DNA of 64,000 bases, taken from assembly GCA_022984795.1 (NCBI GenBank), contig JALIHJ010000004.1:248001-312000 (forward strand). Direction: 5' to 3'. This document shows, piece by piece, positions 1-8,537 of the stretch. A program made the translations under genes and the position numbers. The DNA comes from Fabrea salina (Eukaryota > Ciliophora > Heterotrichea > Heterotrichida > Fabreidae). The number at the start of each line of letters is the position of its first letter. Within the stretch, counting starts at the first letter, position 1. A model generated the notes under the pieces. The model did not search any database. It was given only the letters and a program-made list of their open reading frames with translations, and had not been told where the DNA came from.

Positions 1-1154
1 ACACTAGTGTCATTGTTTCTGATTTCTTCTAGTTTGGCGAGACGTGCTCTGAGCCAAATCTCCAGTCCATACAGGTCCTGGACATCTTCCTTTTGGATGT
101 TATCGAGTTTGGCGTACCTAATGTTTAGAATCATTTTGGTGAATATAACTATGAAAGGCAGAATCAGCACTAACAACACAAAGCAAGTTAGTCCAGAGTC
201 CACGCTGTAGCCCACTATAAAAGCTAAACTCCCCCAAGCGTCTACTCCTGAAGACAAAGCAAACGCAAAGTTACCATGTTTGCTGTAAAAAGGCAGCTTT
301 TGGGTGTAGTAAATATACACACGAGCAAAAAAAGCTATGTTCCAAACTAAAAACCACACAGGGTTCACCTCCGCCATGACAAAGAAAATGAACACAGGCG
401 GTAAAGATGTCATGAGGTAGGTTTTGTTGGGGTCAGAACTAGGCATGGCAAAAAGGTCAGAGTGCCTTGCTTCAAAAGAGTTTTCGTAGAGGAAGAAAGA
501 AATTATGGTAGTTTCAATTAAGTACACTGGAAGTGTAACTAAAGAAATCAGAGCAAATGGCAAGTTGTTGAAATCAAACTCTCCGCCGTACACAAACCCA
601 GAAGAAGCCTCAGGAGAAACTAGTGTGAAATAGATGTACACCAGCTGTATAGTGAATATAGGGATGATCAGTAGTCTCCTCATGAGGATCAATGGGATGT
701 TGAAGAAGTACTTCATGAGGCATTCGCTAGCTTGGTTGGCTTTCTGGAGCAGAAGCATCTGGGTGAAGAGTGAAAGAAGGGGTAGGTACACTATAGCAAT
801 GGTCATGTAAAAAAAGACCTCTTTGAGCCCCAGGTGCACCATTATGGCGTCAAATCTTGTGTACATGAAAAGCTCAGCAATCCAGTTGAAGTCAGCATAG
901 CCCGTGATGTTGTTTATGTTTTGAACCGGGAATATGAAACTGAGGTTTATCATACACTGCAGGAAAGGACATAGCAAACCGACGTAAAGTAAAAGTGAGG
1001 AGTTCTTTTTGTTTTTCTTTTGCTTTACAATGAAGCGCAAGAAATTGTACTTGAAGTCTGCCAGGTACTGAGCAAACTTGCTTTTCTTGCCCATTATAAA
1101 AATATCTCCCCCTCCTCCTTCGCCTTCACAATCCAAGTCAAAAAACTGGCTCAT
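1..1154 (-). CDS. Multi-TM membrane protein, N-terminal part (TmcB-like?), 3' end outside window
   Basis: Open frame from the ATG at 1154 down to base 1 without a stop, so the gene continues off the left edge (about 384 codons visible). After a short acidic, Gly-rich start (MSQFFDLDCEGEGGGG) and a basic stretch come many hydrophobic helices (e.g. SSLLLYVGLLCPFLQ, VFFYMTIAIVYLPLLSLF, LPPVFIFFVMAEVNPVWFLV) with intervening charged loops; the visible end is charged and helical (LEIWLRARLAKLEEIRNN). This matches the shape of the multi-TM N-terminal half of large ciliate membrane proteins often named Tiny macrocysts B-like, which carry PAS domains further downstream, but that half is not in the window. 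The gene's existence is well supported; the family name is inference. Confidence 0.72.
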   Translation of the reverse strand, partial: MSQFFDLDCEGEGGGGDIFIMGKKSKFAQYLADFKYNFLRFIVKQKKNKKNSSLLLYVGLLCPFLQCMINLSFIFPVQNINNITGYADFNWIAELFMYTRFDAIMVHLGLKEVFFYMTIAIVYLPLLSLFTQMLLLQKANQASECLMKYFFNIPLILMRRLLIIPIFTIQLVYIYFTLVSPEASSGFVYGGEFDFNNLPFALISLVTLPVYLIETTIISFFLYENSFEARHSDLFAMPSSDPNKTYLMTSLPPVFIFFVMAEVNPVWFLVWNIAFFARVYIYYTQKLPFYSKHGNFAFALSSGVDAWGSLAFIVGYSVDSGLTCFVLLVLILPFIVIFTKMILNIRYAKLDNIQKEDVQDLYGLEIWLRARLAKLEEIRNNDTS

Positions 1155-1287
1155 ATTATTATTATAACCATTAAATCTTTTAAAGCCAAAATCTTTCTGA
1201 GTATATTAACATATTTTCAACTATTAAATAACTGATTATTGCTCAGAAATTATTTAACTTAAAAACAAGTTCCAGGGTTCGAACCAA
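1155..1287. other. AT-rich spacer
   Basis: About 130 bases between the start of the multi-TM gene and the stop of the 7TM gene. It is AT-rich with no open frame. The palindrome GGTTCGAACC near 1275-1284 resembles a tRNA B box, but no A box or cloverleaf accompanies it on either strand. Confidence 0.5.
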
Positions 1288-2202
1288 TTAAACGTTGGTA
1301 GAGTAGGAAGTTTCTTCGTCGATGAGGTTGTAAACATCACTCAAGTCGTTTGAATCCCTTGAACACTCAGAAGTTCCTCTTAAGAACTTGTAGCACAAGT
1401 AAACAGACTCTCTAAGCAAAAATATGGCCCAAATCTCTGAAATGTTGAAATCAAATATCAAAAACAAACTCCAAGCTAGATTCGAGTCCAACAGTCCCCA
1501 AAAATTAGTACTTTGGAACATAATAGCGTGCGAAATAGACCTGTAGCCGCAGACAACCAAAGCTGCAATTACCCACTTTATCAGTCTTTTAGGAGTTAAA
1601 CTAGAAAGCTTCATAAGTCTCCTCACCAAAGACACCCCAGAAACCACTAAGCAAACTATCAAGATAGAGATTGAAATCGACTGATAAAGACTCATAGACC
1701 TACTTATTCATTACTCCACAAAAACAAGGGACTCAATCTCATAACACAGCACCAATATCAAACCCCAAGTTAAGCTAGTTAGAGTGTTGTAAAGGATCCC
1801 TATAAGCTTAAGTAACCTGAAGCGTTTTTCTCGAAGGAGTATGTTGAGTTCCCACTTTGTGGAGTAGTATAGTTCTGTCCTGGTTAGACCTTACCAAGCT
1901 ATAATGATAACCGTGATGATAGCTAGGAATGGCAAAATGCCTGTAAAAAGCAAAACTGCGTACACACTGTCTTCACAACTCAATAAACCTCCAGCAAATA
2001 AAGCTACCCTCAAAAGGCAATTAATAGCTGAAAAAAAGTAAAATACCAAGAACTCCTTTGGAACAACCTTGAACTGCTTTCTAGACTTACTAAATGACAC
2101 TAGTAAAAACACTAGCAACAGGGTGTACTCTCCTAAAAGAATCCAATCAGCGATAGTTTCTTCTGTACTGTCAGTTCGTTTTAAATGTTCTCCTAGAGTC
2201 AT
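1288..2202 (-). CDS. Seven-TM protein (TOM1/TOM3/GPR137-like?), two 15-nt introns
   Basis: Three exons join into one 294-residue protein. Introns are at 1880-1894 (GTAAGGTCTAACCAG) and 1700-1714 (GTAATGAATAAGTAG); both are in phase 2 and introduce a TAA if retained. Without splicing the locus looks like two short unrelated frames. The product has about seven hydrophobic segments, including LLLVFLLVSF, LPFLAIITVIIIAW, SISILIVCLVVSGVSLV and the last, WSLFLIFDFNISEIWAIFLL, then a short polar tail. The block IIIAWTELYYSTKW after the third helix and the terminal helix recall the TOM1/TOM3/GPR137 family of 7TM vesicle-membrane proteins; this is a weak likeness. The ATG at 2202 was preferred to an in-frame GTG upstream. 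Confidence 0.8.
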
Positions 2203-2274
2203 TATTTTTATTCGAATTAACACTTTGTGCTATTTATTCACTCCAACTTTCTTCATACATATTTAATAATTTAA

Positions 2275-3747
2275 ATGCGCTTAGCCTTACAAATGATGGG
2301 CCTCTACAGAGGCTTCCGGTCCTCAGATGCCTTCAACGAGTTCCTAGAAACAGACCCTTCACTCGAAGACGTACTTGACCACGAAGCAACTTCTACTGAA
2401 ATTGCTGTCGGCAACCCCAACTTGGTTTCATTGTAACCCTTACTTAGTTTCACTCAAGAGCAACTTGCCAAACTGGTTGGTTACATAACACAAGAGCCCA
2501 CTGACGAAAACGACTACAAAACTGCCCACAAGTTCCCCTACGTGGCATCTGAGTTTTTCAACTCCGATTTCGGAAAGATGCTGGACCTGTTCTACGAAGA
2601 CACCGAACTCATCAGACAACTTTTTAAGATTTTTGAATGCGACGGAGGCATAAACATTCTTTTAACAGGGTACTTCGCTAAAGCTGTGAATGCTTTAATG
2701 CGGCACAATCCCTCGGGCTTCTTGACTTTTATGTACCAAGAGGGATTCCACCTGGAGTTCATCAACCACCTATACAGCTCTTCAATAAGCGATTTAGTTT
2801 ACAACTTCATCGCTAACTCGTTTTGCGAGTTCCTTCCGTACGTCACTCAAATGCTTGAGGGACTCATTGAGAAAATTGGTTGTGATTACAATTCAATGGT
2901 TTCCATTAATTCCCAAAACTTAGTTTCTTCAGTCCTCAAAAGCAGAGACTTCGTGAAGTGCCACTCCGAGATTGTAGACGAAATACTTAAACCAGACAAC
3001 ATTAACAAGATACTAAAATACTTTGCTAGTGAACTAGAGTGGACTGTTGTAGGGGCTGCCAAAGTCACAAAGCAACTTTTAGAGCTAGACACAAACAAAG
3101 CTAGCCTCACTCAAAGCCTAGAACCTTACTTAGAGGTCTTTTCTAACTTGCTGTCCTCCGAAGCTCCTATGCAGTCCTCCCAGTACGGAATGACCCAACC
3201 AAGAGTAGGCCAGGTAAAACTTTTGTTATGTGAAATCGCAGCACACTTAGTAGAAGTGCCTTCACTAGTAAGCAGCGGAATTCTGACTCAAGTCACTGAC
3301 ATGTTTTCAGTCTACAACTACCACACTCTTTTCCAAAACGCTTACTTGACCTTGGTAGAAGCAGTTATGGGTTCGCAAAACAAAGAACTCCAAGAAGCAC
3401 TTTTAGAACAAGCGGGACTAAAGGAGGCTCTTAAGAGCCTAGTAGTTAGTCCCTACGAGCAAATACAAGGACACATCGTAAGACGCGGAGTGATGGGTCA
3501 CGTCTACAACATAGGAGAAATGCTTATCAAAGAAGGAATTGACCTAGGAGAAGACTTTGGCTTCGAACTAAGCGAGCGCAGAAGACTAGAAAACTGGCAC
3601 TTAGGAGGAGAGACTTCTTTTAACTTCGAAAGTGATGAAGAAGCTGAACTAGAAGAAGAAGAAGCACTTCCTGAGGAAGTAAGTTACATGGCCAATAACT
3701 ACTGGAGAATCGAAGTAAACTTGGACGACCTCGAAGACCTAGAATAA
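2275..3747 (+). CDS. SAPS-domain protein phosphatase 6 regulatory subunit
   Basis: A 485-residue protein after removal of a 15-nt intron at 2433-2447 (GTAACCCTTACTTAG, phase 2). Splicing gives ...LVSF|FTQEQLAKLVGYITQEP followed by YKFP-type residues, the typical N-terminal pattern of the SAPS family (L..FLTQ..N...LV.YIT.EP....R...YP..A.EI). The rest has the family's helical repeats, including HNPSGFLTFMY and a glycine-rich GQVKLLLCEIAAHLVEVP. The acidic tail (DEEAELEEEEALPEE) is also usual. SAPS proteins (yeast Sap155/190, human PPP6R) bind the Sit4/PP6 catalytic subunit in the cytosol. The protein is shorter than animal PPP6R (about 800-900 aa). Its stop lies 8 bases from that of the convergent thioredoxin-fold gene. 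Confidence 0.85.
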
Positions 3748-3755
3748 GTAATTAG

Positions 3756-4142
3756 TTACTCGCACTCAATAAACATACCACTTGAGTTCCTAGCTGCTTC
3801 TAAAAGTCCTTCTAGTTGACTCTGGGAAGCACAGCCTACGTACTTAGTGTCTTCTTCCCAGCCGTACCGCCTGATCCTAATTGGATTGCCTTTGAAAAAC
3901 ACCAAAACAGCTGGAGTGGCCGTAACCCCTAGTTCGACTGCGATGTTATGTATTTTGTCAGCGTCCACCAAAAACATATCTGGTTGCTTCAGACTGCAAA
4001 AAATATTAGCTAGTGAAATAGAAAAGGGGTTCCATTTCTGTGCGAACAAAACTATGCGCGGCAGGTTGTCTTGGCATCTGTTTAGAAGTTACGATTTCAT
4101 AAGTTCTGAGTTCACTGCTTGCCATTCGTCCCAGTTCTGCAT
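3756..4142 (-). CDS. Thioredoxin-fold protein without CXXC, one 15-nt intron
   Basis: A 123-residue product starting MQNWDEWQAVNSEL. A 15-nt intron at 4078-4092 (GTAACTTCTAAACAG, phase 2) joins it to PRIVLFAQKWNPFSISLANIF. The order of elements is thioredoxin-like: the strand RIVLF, a WNPFS turn where thioredoxins have WCGPC, the DMFLVDADKIHNIAVELGVTATPAVLVFFKG block with the cis-proline (ATPAVLVF), and a C-terminal helix. Both active-site cysteines are missing (N-P-F-S), so redox catalysis is unlikely; a binding or scaffold role is inferred. It is convergent with the SAPS gene. Confidence 0.8.
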
Positions 4143-4168
4143 GTTCTGTATTCAAATATGGACTTAAG

Positions 4169-5515
4169 TTAGGAGTTACTTATGGAGTTTTTTATTTCAA
4201 AGATTTCGTTGTACTTGGAGATGTGCTGGAACTTAAAAGGCGGACTCACTTCTAGGTACTCAGCTGCAAAGCCCGTAGCAAGGTGTGCTAGGTAAGTGCT
4301 TTGTGTTTCAACTGGGTTCTCTCTGACAATGAGTCCCATACTGCTTTTAGTGGCAGCTTTTGCTAAGTCAACCATTTCAGTGAAAGTCTGCTGGTAGTGC
4401 ATGTTAACTAAGTTAGGAGCCCACCCTTCAGGGAGTTCTGTTACAGTTTGGGGGCTTGTGCACAGTCTTTGTGTTGCTACTGTTCTGTTGGGGTGTTTTT
4501 GAGTAAAGTCCTTCCACCCTTCTAAGTCTTTAGTAGCAAAGGGGTCTTGTATAAAAGCAATGTAAGGTCTTTCGTTCATCAGCTTTTCGTAATAGTCACC
4601 GAGTTGGTTGCTGTCTAGTGGACTTTTGAAGCCTTCCATTTCGTACTTTTCAGACTCAGAGTTGTAGTAGTCGTCAGCGTTGCAGTCTATTCCCAAACAA
4701 ACGTCTTCTCCAGTTCTAAGTCCCGCCTGGTTCACTGAGTCATCTAGTATTTTCAGGCACTCAGCAATAGTATCGCAATTAGGAATGAATGCTCCTCCTG
4801 ACATTCTGATTGATGCTTCTCCTCCTTTAGAAGACCCTAGTATTTTCTTGCAGCAGTCAAAAACCTTTCGGAAGTTTTCTAGTTTCTCCTGAGCACTCCA
4901 GTGGGAATGGCTTTCGCACACATAAAACTTAGTGAACTTGACTTTAGAACCCACTGTTTTGCCTGTGTGAAGTAAGGACATAAGTACTTTAGGAAAGTGG
5001 TTTCCTTCCCACTCTCTACGAGTGTACTTTTCAAACACGTGCAGGTAAAGAGGCACCTTTCTAAAGTAACCAGCTGCAACAACGCAAGCATGAGACAGAG
5101 TCACAGCAGCAGTGTAAGAGAGTCCACTAATTAAGCTGTCGATCTTTCTTTGGTTAGTAACTTCCTGGTCTCTGAGAGTTTCATTTAGTTGCAAAACTTC
5201 TTCAACTTGAATCTCTTCTTCGTGCTCTTCTCTTCCTAACATGAACCCAGGTCCTTTTAACTCAAGTCCTTTGCACTTGCACTCCACAGTTACTTCAAGA
5301 GTCCTTCCTGTTTCCAAGTGCACTTCTCTAGCGTGGATTTCTTTGATAGTAGGCGGTTCTTCACTGAGGTTGGCAAAGAACCCAGCAAGGAAGCTGTAGG
5401 GGTCAGCAGGCATGTTGCGAGCAACTTCGTTGATTCCTTGAGACACAAGTTCTTCAATCTTAAAGCCAGTGACATAGTCGCGTAACTCCTTAGTTATGTA
5501 GGGAGAGTCTACCAT
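4169..5515 (-). CDS. Enolase-like protein (ENO4-type), catalytic residues lost
   Basis: A 448-residue intronless frame. Residues about 20-50 (VSQGINEVARNMPADPYSFLAGFFANLS) resemble the Dpy-30-like dimerisation segment that precedes the enolase domain in ENO4. The rest follows the enolase fold: LSYTAAVTLSHACVVAA, a VCLGIDCNADDYYN block matching the D246 region, FIQDPFATKDLEGW matching the IEDPF motif, and a C-terminal HLATGFAAEYLEV. The metal ligand Glu of IEDPF is Gln, the VADDL motif is VATQRL, the catalytic Lys of LLLK is not conserved (VNMHYQQ), and SHRSGET is replaced by VRENPVET. It is therefore probably a pseudoenzyme; in animals ENO4 is linked to sperm flagella, so a ciliary role is possible. 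Confidence 0.8.
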   Translation of the reverse strand: MVDSPYITKELRDYVTGFKIEELVSQGINEVARNMPADPYSFLAGFFANLSEEPPTIKEIHAREVHLETGRTLEVTVECKCKGLELKGPGFMLGREEHEEEIQVEEVLQLNETLRDQEVTNQRKIDSLISGLSYTAAVTLSHACVVAAGYFRKVPLYLHVFEKYTRREWEGNHFPKVLMSLLHTGKTVGSKVKFTKFYVCESHSHWSAQEKLENFRKVFDCCKKILGSSKGGEASIRMSGGAFIPNCDTIAECLKILDDSVNQAGLRTGEDVCLGIDCNADDYYNSESEKYEMEGFKSPLDSNQLGDYYEKLMNERPYIAFIQDPFATKDLEGWKDFTQKHPNRTVATQRLCTSPQTVTELPEGWAPNLVNMHYQQTFTEMVDLAKAATKSSMGLIVRENPVETQSTYLAHLATGFAAEYLEVSPPFKFQHISKYNEIFEIKNSISNS

Positions 5516-5527
5516 ACTAAATGCTAA

Positions 5528-5917
5528 TTAAGGTTTAAAAGTTTCTGGGTTGTTTTGGAAAACCTGGGGTTTGCTGTGCAAGTTGTCAAAAAAAGAAGCA
5601 CTTTTTCTGTACACTGGCTCTGCTTGGGTTTGTGTTTTGGGAATCGCTTGGAACTGGAAGTCTTCTGCAAAGAGTTGCTTCAAAGAAGGGTTAGGGTTCT
5701 TTTGGAGTTTTCCTTTAGGCTTAAGTGTCCGAAAGTCTTCAATGTGGTTTGCACTCAGAGATACTGAGCTAAAGGTGCTTTTGGACTTGTCGAGGTTGAT
5801 CACTGTGACTTTAGTAAGACTTAGCACTTCTGAGTCAGAGCTCTGTACGTAACCTATGTACTTAAGTCCGTGCTTTGACTTCACGCATATCTTTTTACTC
5901 AAAAAACTAGATTCCAT
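5528..5917 (-). CDS. Small protein with Sm/LSm-like N-terminus
   Basis: A 129-residue frame starting MESSFLSKKICVKSKHG. Residues 8-60 have the layout of an LSm fold (strand KKICVKSKHGLKYIGYVQSSDSE, then VLSLTKVTVINLDKS), comparable with the LSm domain of Scd6/LSM14 or ataxin-2 proteins, followed by a low-complexity basic tail rich in Asn, Lys and Gln-Thr pairs. The start lies 50 bp from the tRNA gene. The family call rests only on the pattern of hydrophobic and glycine residues; it may be an unrelated beta-rich protein. Confidence 0.6.
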   Translation of the reverse strand: MESSFLSKKICVKSKHGLKYIGYVQSSDSEVLSLTKVTVINLDKSKSTFSSVSLSANHIEDFRTLKPKGKLQKNPNPSLKQLFAEDFQFQAIPKTQTQAEPVYRKSASFFDNLHSKPQVFQNNPETFKP

Positions 5918-5966
5918 TATTGAGGTTTTAGAGTATAAAAGCGAACAGTAGTCTATGCAAATAACC

Positions 5967-6039
5967 GGGAGTCTAGCTCAAATGGTAGAGCGCTTGCTTA
6001 GCATGCAAGAGGCACTGGGATCGATGCCCAGGTCTTCCA
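5967..6039 (+). tRNA. tRNA-Ala (anticodon AGC)
   Basis: A 73-base cloverleaf. The D arm is GCTC/GAGC, the anticodon arm CTTGC-TTAGCAT-GCAAG with anticodon AGC at 6000-6002, and the T arm CTGGG/CCCAG. The acceptor stem GGGAGTC pairs with GTCTTCC; position 3:70 is G:U, the universal alanine identity signal. Position 6:67 is a T:T mismatch. Both internal promoter boxes are present (TAGCTCAAATGG and GGATCGATGCC), and a run of five T starts two bases after the end, fitting RNA polymerase III termination. There is no intron and CCA is not encoded. Confidence 0.95.
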
Positions 6040-6040
6040 C

Positions 6041-6045
6041 TTTTT
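6041..6045 (+). terminator. Pol III T-run terminator
   Basis: TTTTT two bases downstream of the tRNA-Ala discriminator base. This is the usual polymerase III stop signal. Confidence 0.75.
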
Positions 6046-6051
6046 AGTTAG

Positions 6052-6345
6052 TTACTTATCGTACAGCTGATTCTTGAGATTGATGATTTTGAGAGTTAAG
6101 TTCTGGATACTTGTTTGAAGGTAGTCAGCTTTGCAGTGGTCAGCAGAGCTTCTGGCCCAGCCTAAGTGGAACTGCATTTCTTGTCTTCTGCGTTCATACT
6201 GTTTGAGTTTCTTCTGGAGTTCCTTCTTTTTGTTATACTCAGTCCAGTTTTTCTCTAGAATGGGAACCAACAACTTCTTAACAAGCAAGCACACTGAAAC
6301 AGCAAGTACACTGAGAATAAAAACCTCCACTCCAAAGCCTTTCAT
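6052..6345 (-). CDS. Small single-TM coiled-coil protein
   Basis: 97 residues. An N-terminal hydrophobic helix (VFILSVLAVSVCLLV, residues 8-22) is followed by a long, highly charged helix (KNWTEYNKKKELQKKLKQYERRRQEMQ) and a second amphipathic stretch. It is likely a tail-out membrane protein with a coiled coil. The arrangement recalls the start of Get1/WRB proteins, but the further TM helices are absent, so I do not assign it. Its start codon is only 5 bp from that of divergent RPF1. Confidence 0.7.
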   Translation of the reverse strand: MKGFGVEVFILSVLAVSVCLLVKKLLVPILEKNWTEYNKKKELQKKLKQYERRRQEMQFHLGWARSSADHCKADYLQTSIQNLTLKIINLKNQLYDK

Positions 6346-6350
6346 TTATA

Positions 6351-7277
6351 ATGGTTAAATCCAAAAAGCCTTTCACAGCTGAAAGAGCCAAACTGATCCT
6401 TCCAAAAGTCAAAAACAAAATCAGGAAAACTGCACTTATGCTGAGACTCAAGTTCGAAATGAAGAAACTCCAAAAAAAAGAAAAAGACAAAAGGAAAAAA
6501 ACCCGAGCTAAAACCGGCGAAGCTCCCCAAATGCCCAAAACTATTGAGTCCATGCGAGTTCCCGACGAAACTATAGTTGCTTCTGACAACGAAGAAGTTA
6601 AAAAAGACGAAGAAATCGACGAGTTTTCTAAGTACTTCAATGAATACTCCCCTCCCAAAGTACTACTCACTACCTGCAAACGGCCCTCCGAAAAACTTGA
6701 GTCCTTCACTCAAGAGATCCAAACAGTCATTCCTAACTCTGAGTACTACACACGCCGCAACTACACAATCCAAGAAATAGTTAAATACTCCACCAACAAA
6801 GACTACACAGATGTACTAATTTTCAGTCAAAGAAACAAAAAACCTGACAGTCTTGTATTCATTCACTTGCCAGAAGGGCCTACAGCTCACTTCAGAGTAA
6901 CTAGTGTAAAGCAGAGAAAAGAACTTTACTGGCGTGGAAACCCCACTAAGTACTACCCCGAACTGATACTTAAGAACTTCGACACAAGGCTTGGCCAACG
7001 ACTAGGCAGGATGTTCACAGCTATTTTCCCTCAGAACCCTGAATTCAGAGGAAGAAACGTAGTAACTTTCAAGAACCAAAGAGACTTCATATTCTTCAGG
7101 AGACACAGGTACATGTTTAAGGAAGAGGGCAGCAACGTAAGGCTGCAAGAAGTTGGTCCCCGGTTTACTTTGAAGCTCTTGAGTCTGCAAGAAGGAGCTT
7201 TTGAAGGAGACTCAGCTCAGTACGAGTTCATGTACCACCCCAAGATGCAAGTAAGCCGGAAGAAGTTTTACATTTAA
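6351..7277 (+). CDS. RPF1: Ribosome production factor 1 (Brix domain)
   Basis: 308 residues. A basic N-terminus (RKTALMLRLKFEMKKLQKKEKDKRKK) and the LLTTCKRPSE segment precede a Brix domain with the family marks PDSLVFIHLPEGPTAHFRVTSV, PELILKNFDTRLGQRLGRMF, GRNVVTFKNQRDFIFFRRHRYMF and RLQEVGPRFTLKLLSLQEG. RPF1 acts in the nucleolus in 60S subunit maturation. Length is close to yeast Rpf1 (295 aa). Its TAA stop overlaps by two bases the stop codon of the convergent gene at 7274-7705. Confidence 0.95.
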   Translation: MVKSKKPFTAERAKLILPKVKNKIRKTALMLRLKFEMKKLQKKEKDKRKKTRAKTGEAPQMPKTIESMRVPDETIVASDNEEVKKDEEIDEFSKYFNEYSPPKVLLTTCKRPSEKLESFTQEIQTVIPNSEYYTRRNYTIQEIVKYSTNKDYTDVLIFSQRNKKPDSLVFIHLPEGPTAHFRVTSVKQRKELYWRGNPTKYYPELILKNFDTRLGQRLGRMFTAIFPQNPEFRGRNVVTFKNQRDFIFFRRHRYMFKEEGSNVRLQEVGPRFTLKLLSLQEGAFEGDSAQYEFMYHPKMQVSRKKFYI

Positions 7278-7705
7278 TTTACACTTCTAGGAACAGAGTA
7301 GCTTTTGCACACAATAGGAGGTAAGGTGTTGGGGGGGTTTTTCTTGTACTTGTGAACGACAGGAGCTAGTTGTTTGAGCCTTGCACTTTTAGGGTGGGGT
7401 TTTAGTTTTTGGAAAACATTTTCTAACATGCACTCTGAACTTTTGCTTTTGGTGATTTTGTCTTTGCGTCTAGGCAGTCTTATGTTGTGTTGTGTAAGGG
7501 GTTTCTTGGAGAGTGCGGGGTTTAAGTTGAGGAGTAGTCTTTTTTTAAAGGCATCGTTCATGAGCACACTGCTGTGTCTAAGTTGTGGGTGGACAGGAGG
7601 TCTGGGGTTCCTAGGTTTCTCTTCAAAGTTTTCTTTGAGGTTTTCTTTTTGGTCCTTGAAGGAGTAAAAGGTGAATTTGAAGCCTTTGTACTGGGTTTCT
7701 TCCAT
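7274..7705 (-). CDS. Hypothetical basic protein
   Basis: 143 residues, rich in Lys, Pro and Arg (KKPLTQHNIRLPRRKDKITKS), with no hydrophobic segment; probably mostly disordered. I recognise no domain. It opens MEETQYKGFKFTFYSFKDQKEN. The stop codon shares a TTAA with the stop of convergent RPF1. Confidence 0.7.
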   Translation of the reverse strand: MEETQYKGFKFTFYSFKDQKENLKENFEEKPRNPRPPVHPQLRHSSVLMNDAFKKRLLLNLNPALSKKPLTQHNIRLPRRKDKITKSKSSECMLENVFQKLKPHPKSARLKQLAPVVHKYKKNPPNTLPPIVCKSYSVPRSVN

Positions 7706-7758
7706 ATCTTAGATTAACAATTTGAATAGCATTTCATTGAATTTGGTTTAAAACTAAC

Positions 7759-8523
7759 TTACTCTTCCTCGGTAGACTCAGTGATCTCAGTGCTTCCGTC
7801 GCCCATTTCCCAATACTTCTTAATTTTCTTTACGGTCTTTCCACCTTCCATTTCAGTTCTAACTTCACAAGTCATCTTTACAGCTCCTTCAAGCCAGTCT
7901 TCTACTTCTTTGACAACTTGAATGCCTCCTGAAGGCACTTCTACGTCTTTGGTTTCTTCCTTTTCAGTGAACTCACCAGCAAACACCACACATCCCACTG
8001 TTTTGTACTCAGTGTGGGGACCACAACCCACTCCTACTTTTTTGAACCTGGGGTTCAAGATAGCGTTTCTGTGGGGCCTAGAACTCAGTCCGTCGTCCAC
8101 CAAGAAAGAGCAAACTATTTCAAACCCATCGATTGACCCATAGTCTATTGCCTCAGCTATGCAGTCGTTCCACTTTCCAAATTCTTCCAGGCGATCCTGG
8201 AGAGTATTTTCCCGGGATCCAATATGGCCCACAATTCCAGTGGAACCTGTATCGTTGCAGTGGTCCTGTGCTGCTTTGCGTAAGCCGTCAGACCACTCTA
8301 AGCGAGTAAGCTCGTCTGTTTCCTGCAGTACTTGTATGGCTTCTTGGACAGCAGCAGGCCCTTCACGAGTCATGATAGGAACTGCTCCTTTTCTATGCTT
8401 GGCGTTGTTTGCCTTGTACTGGTTGAGGTAACTTTGCATTTTTCCAGCAAAGTCTTTGGGAGAGCTCCTTACTTCGTTGAGTTCGGAATAGACTGAGTCA
8501 ATGATCTCTGAGTAACTGGCCAT
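7759..8523 (-). CDS. CAP/SCP-domain protein, apparently cytosolic
   Basis: 254 residues. A CAP (cysteine-rich secretory/PR-1) domain runs from about residue 8 to 180: IIDSVYSELNEVRSSPKDFA, LEWSDGLRKAAQDHCNDTG, GHIGSRENTLQDRLEEFGKW, EAIDYG, RPHRNAILNPRFKKVGVGCGPH and CVVFAGEF. The putative cavity residues (His of DHC, Glu of AEAIDY, His of PHRN) are kept. No signal peptide is visible, unlike most CAP proteins. An acidic tail with EMEGGKTVKKIKKYWEMGDG follows. It is divergent from the Deltex gene with 14 bp between starts. Confidence 0.9.
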   Translation of the reverse strand: MASYSEIIDSVYSELNEVRSSPKDFAGKMQSYLNQYKANNAKHRKGAVPIMTREGPAAVQEAIQVLQETDELTRLEWSDGLRKAAQDHCNDTGSTGIVGHIGSRENTLQDRLEEFGKWNDCIAEAIDYGSIDGFEIVCSFLVDDGLSSRPHRNAILNPRFKKVGVGCGPHTEYKTVGCVVFAGEFTEKEETKDVEVPSGGIQVVKEVEDWLEGAVKMTCEVRTEMEGGKTVKKIKKYWEMGDGSTEITESTEEE

Positions 8524-8537
8524 TATCTAAATATTAA

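Noticed and set aside
1260-1290. GGTTCGAACC resembles a tRNA T-loop or B box
   Set aside because: It is a palindrome with no D arm, anticodon arm or A box on either strand at the right distance.
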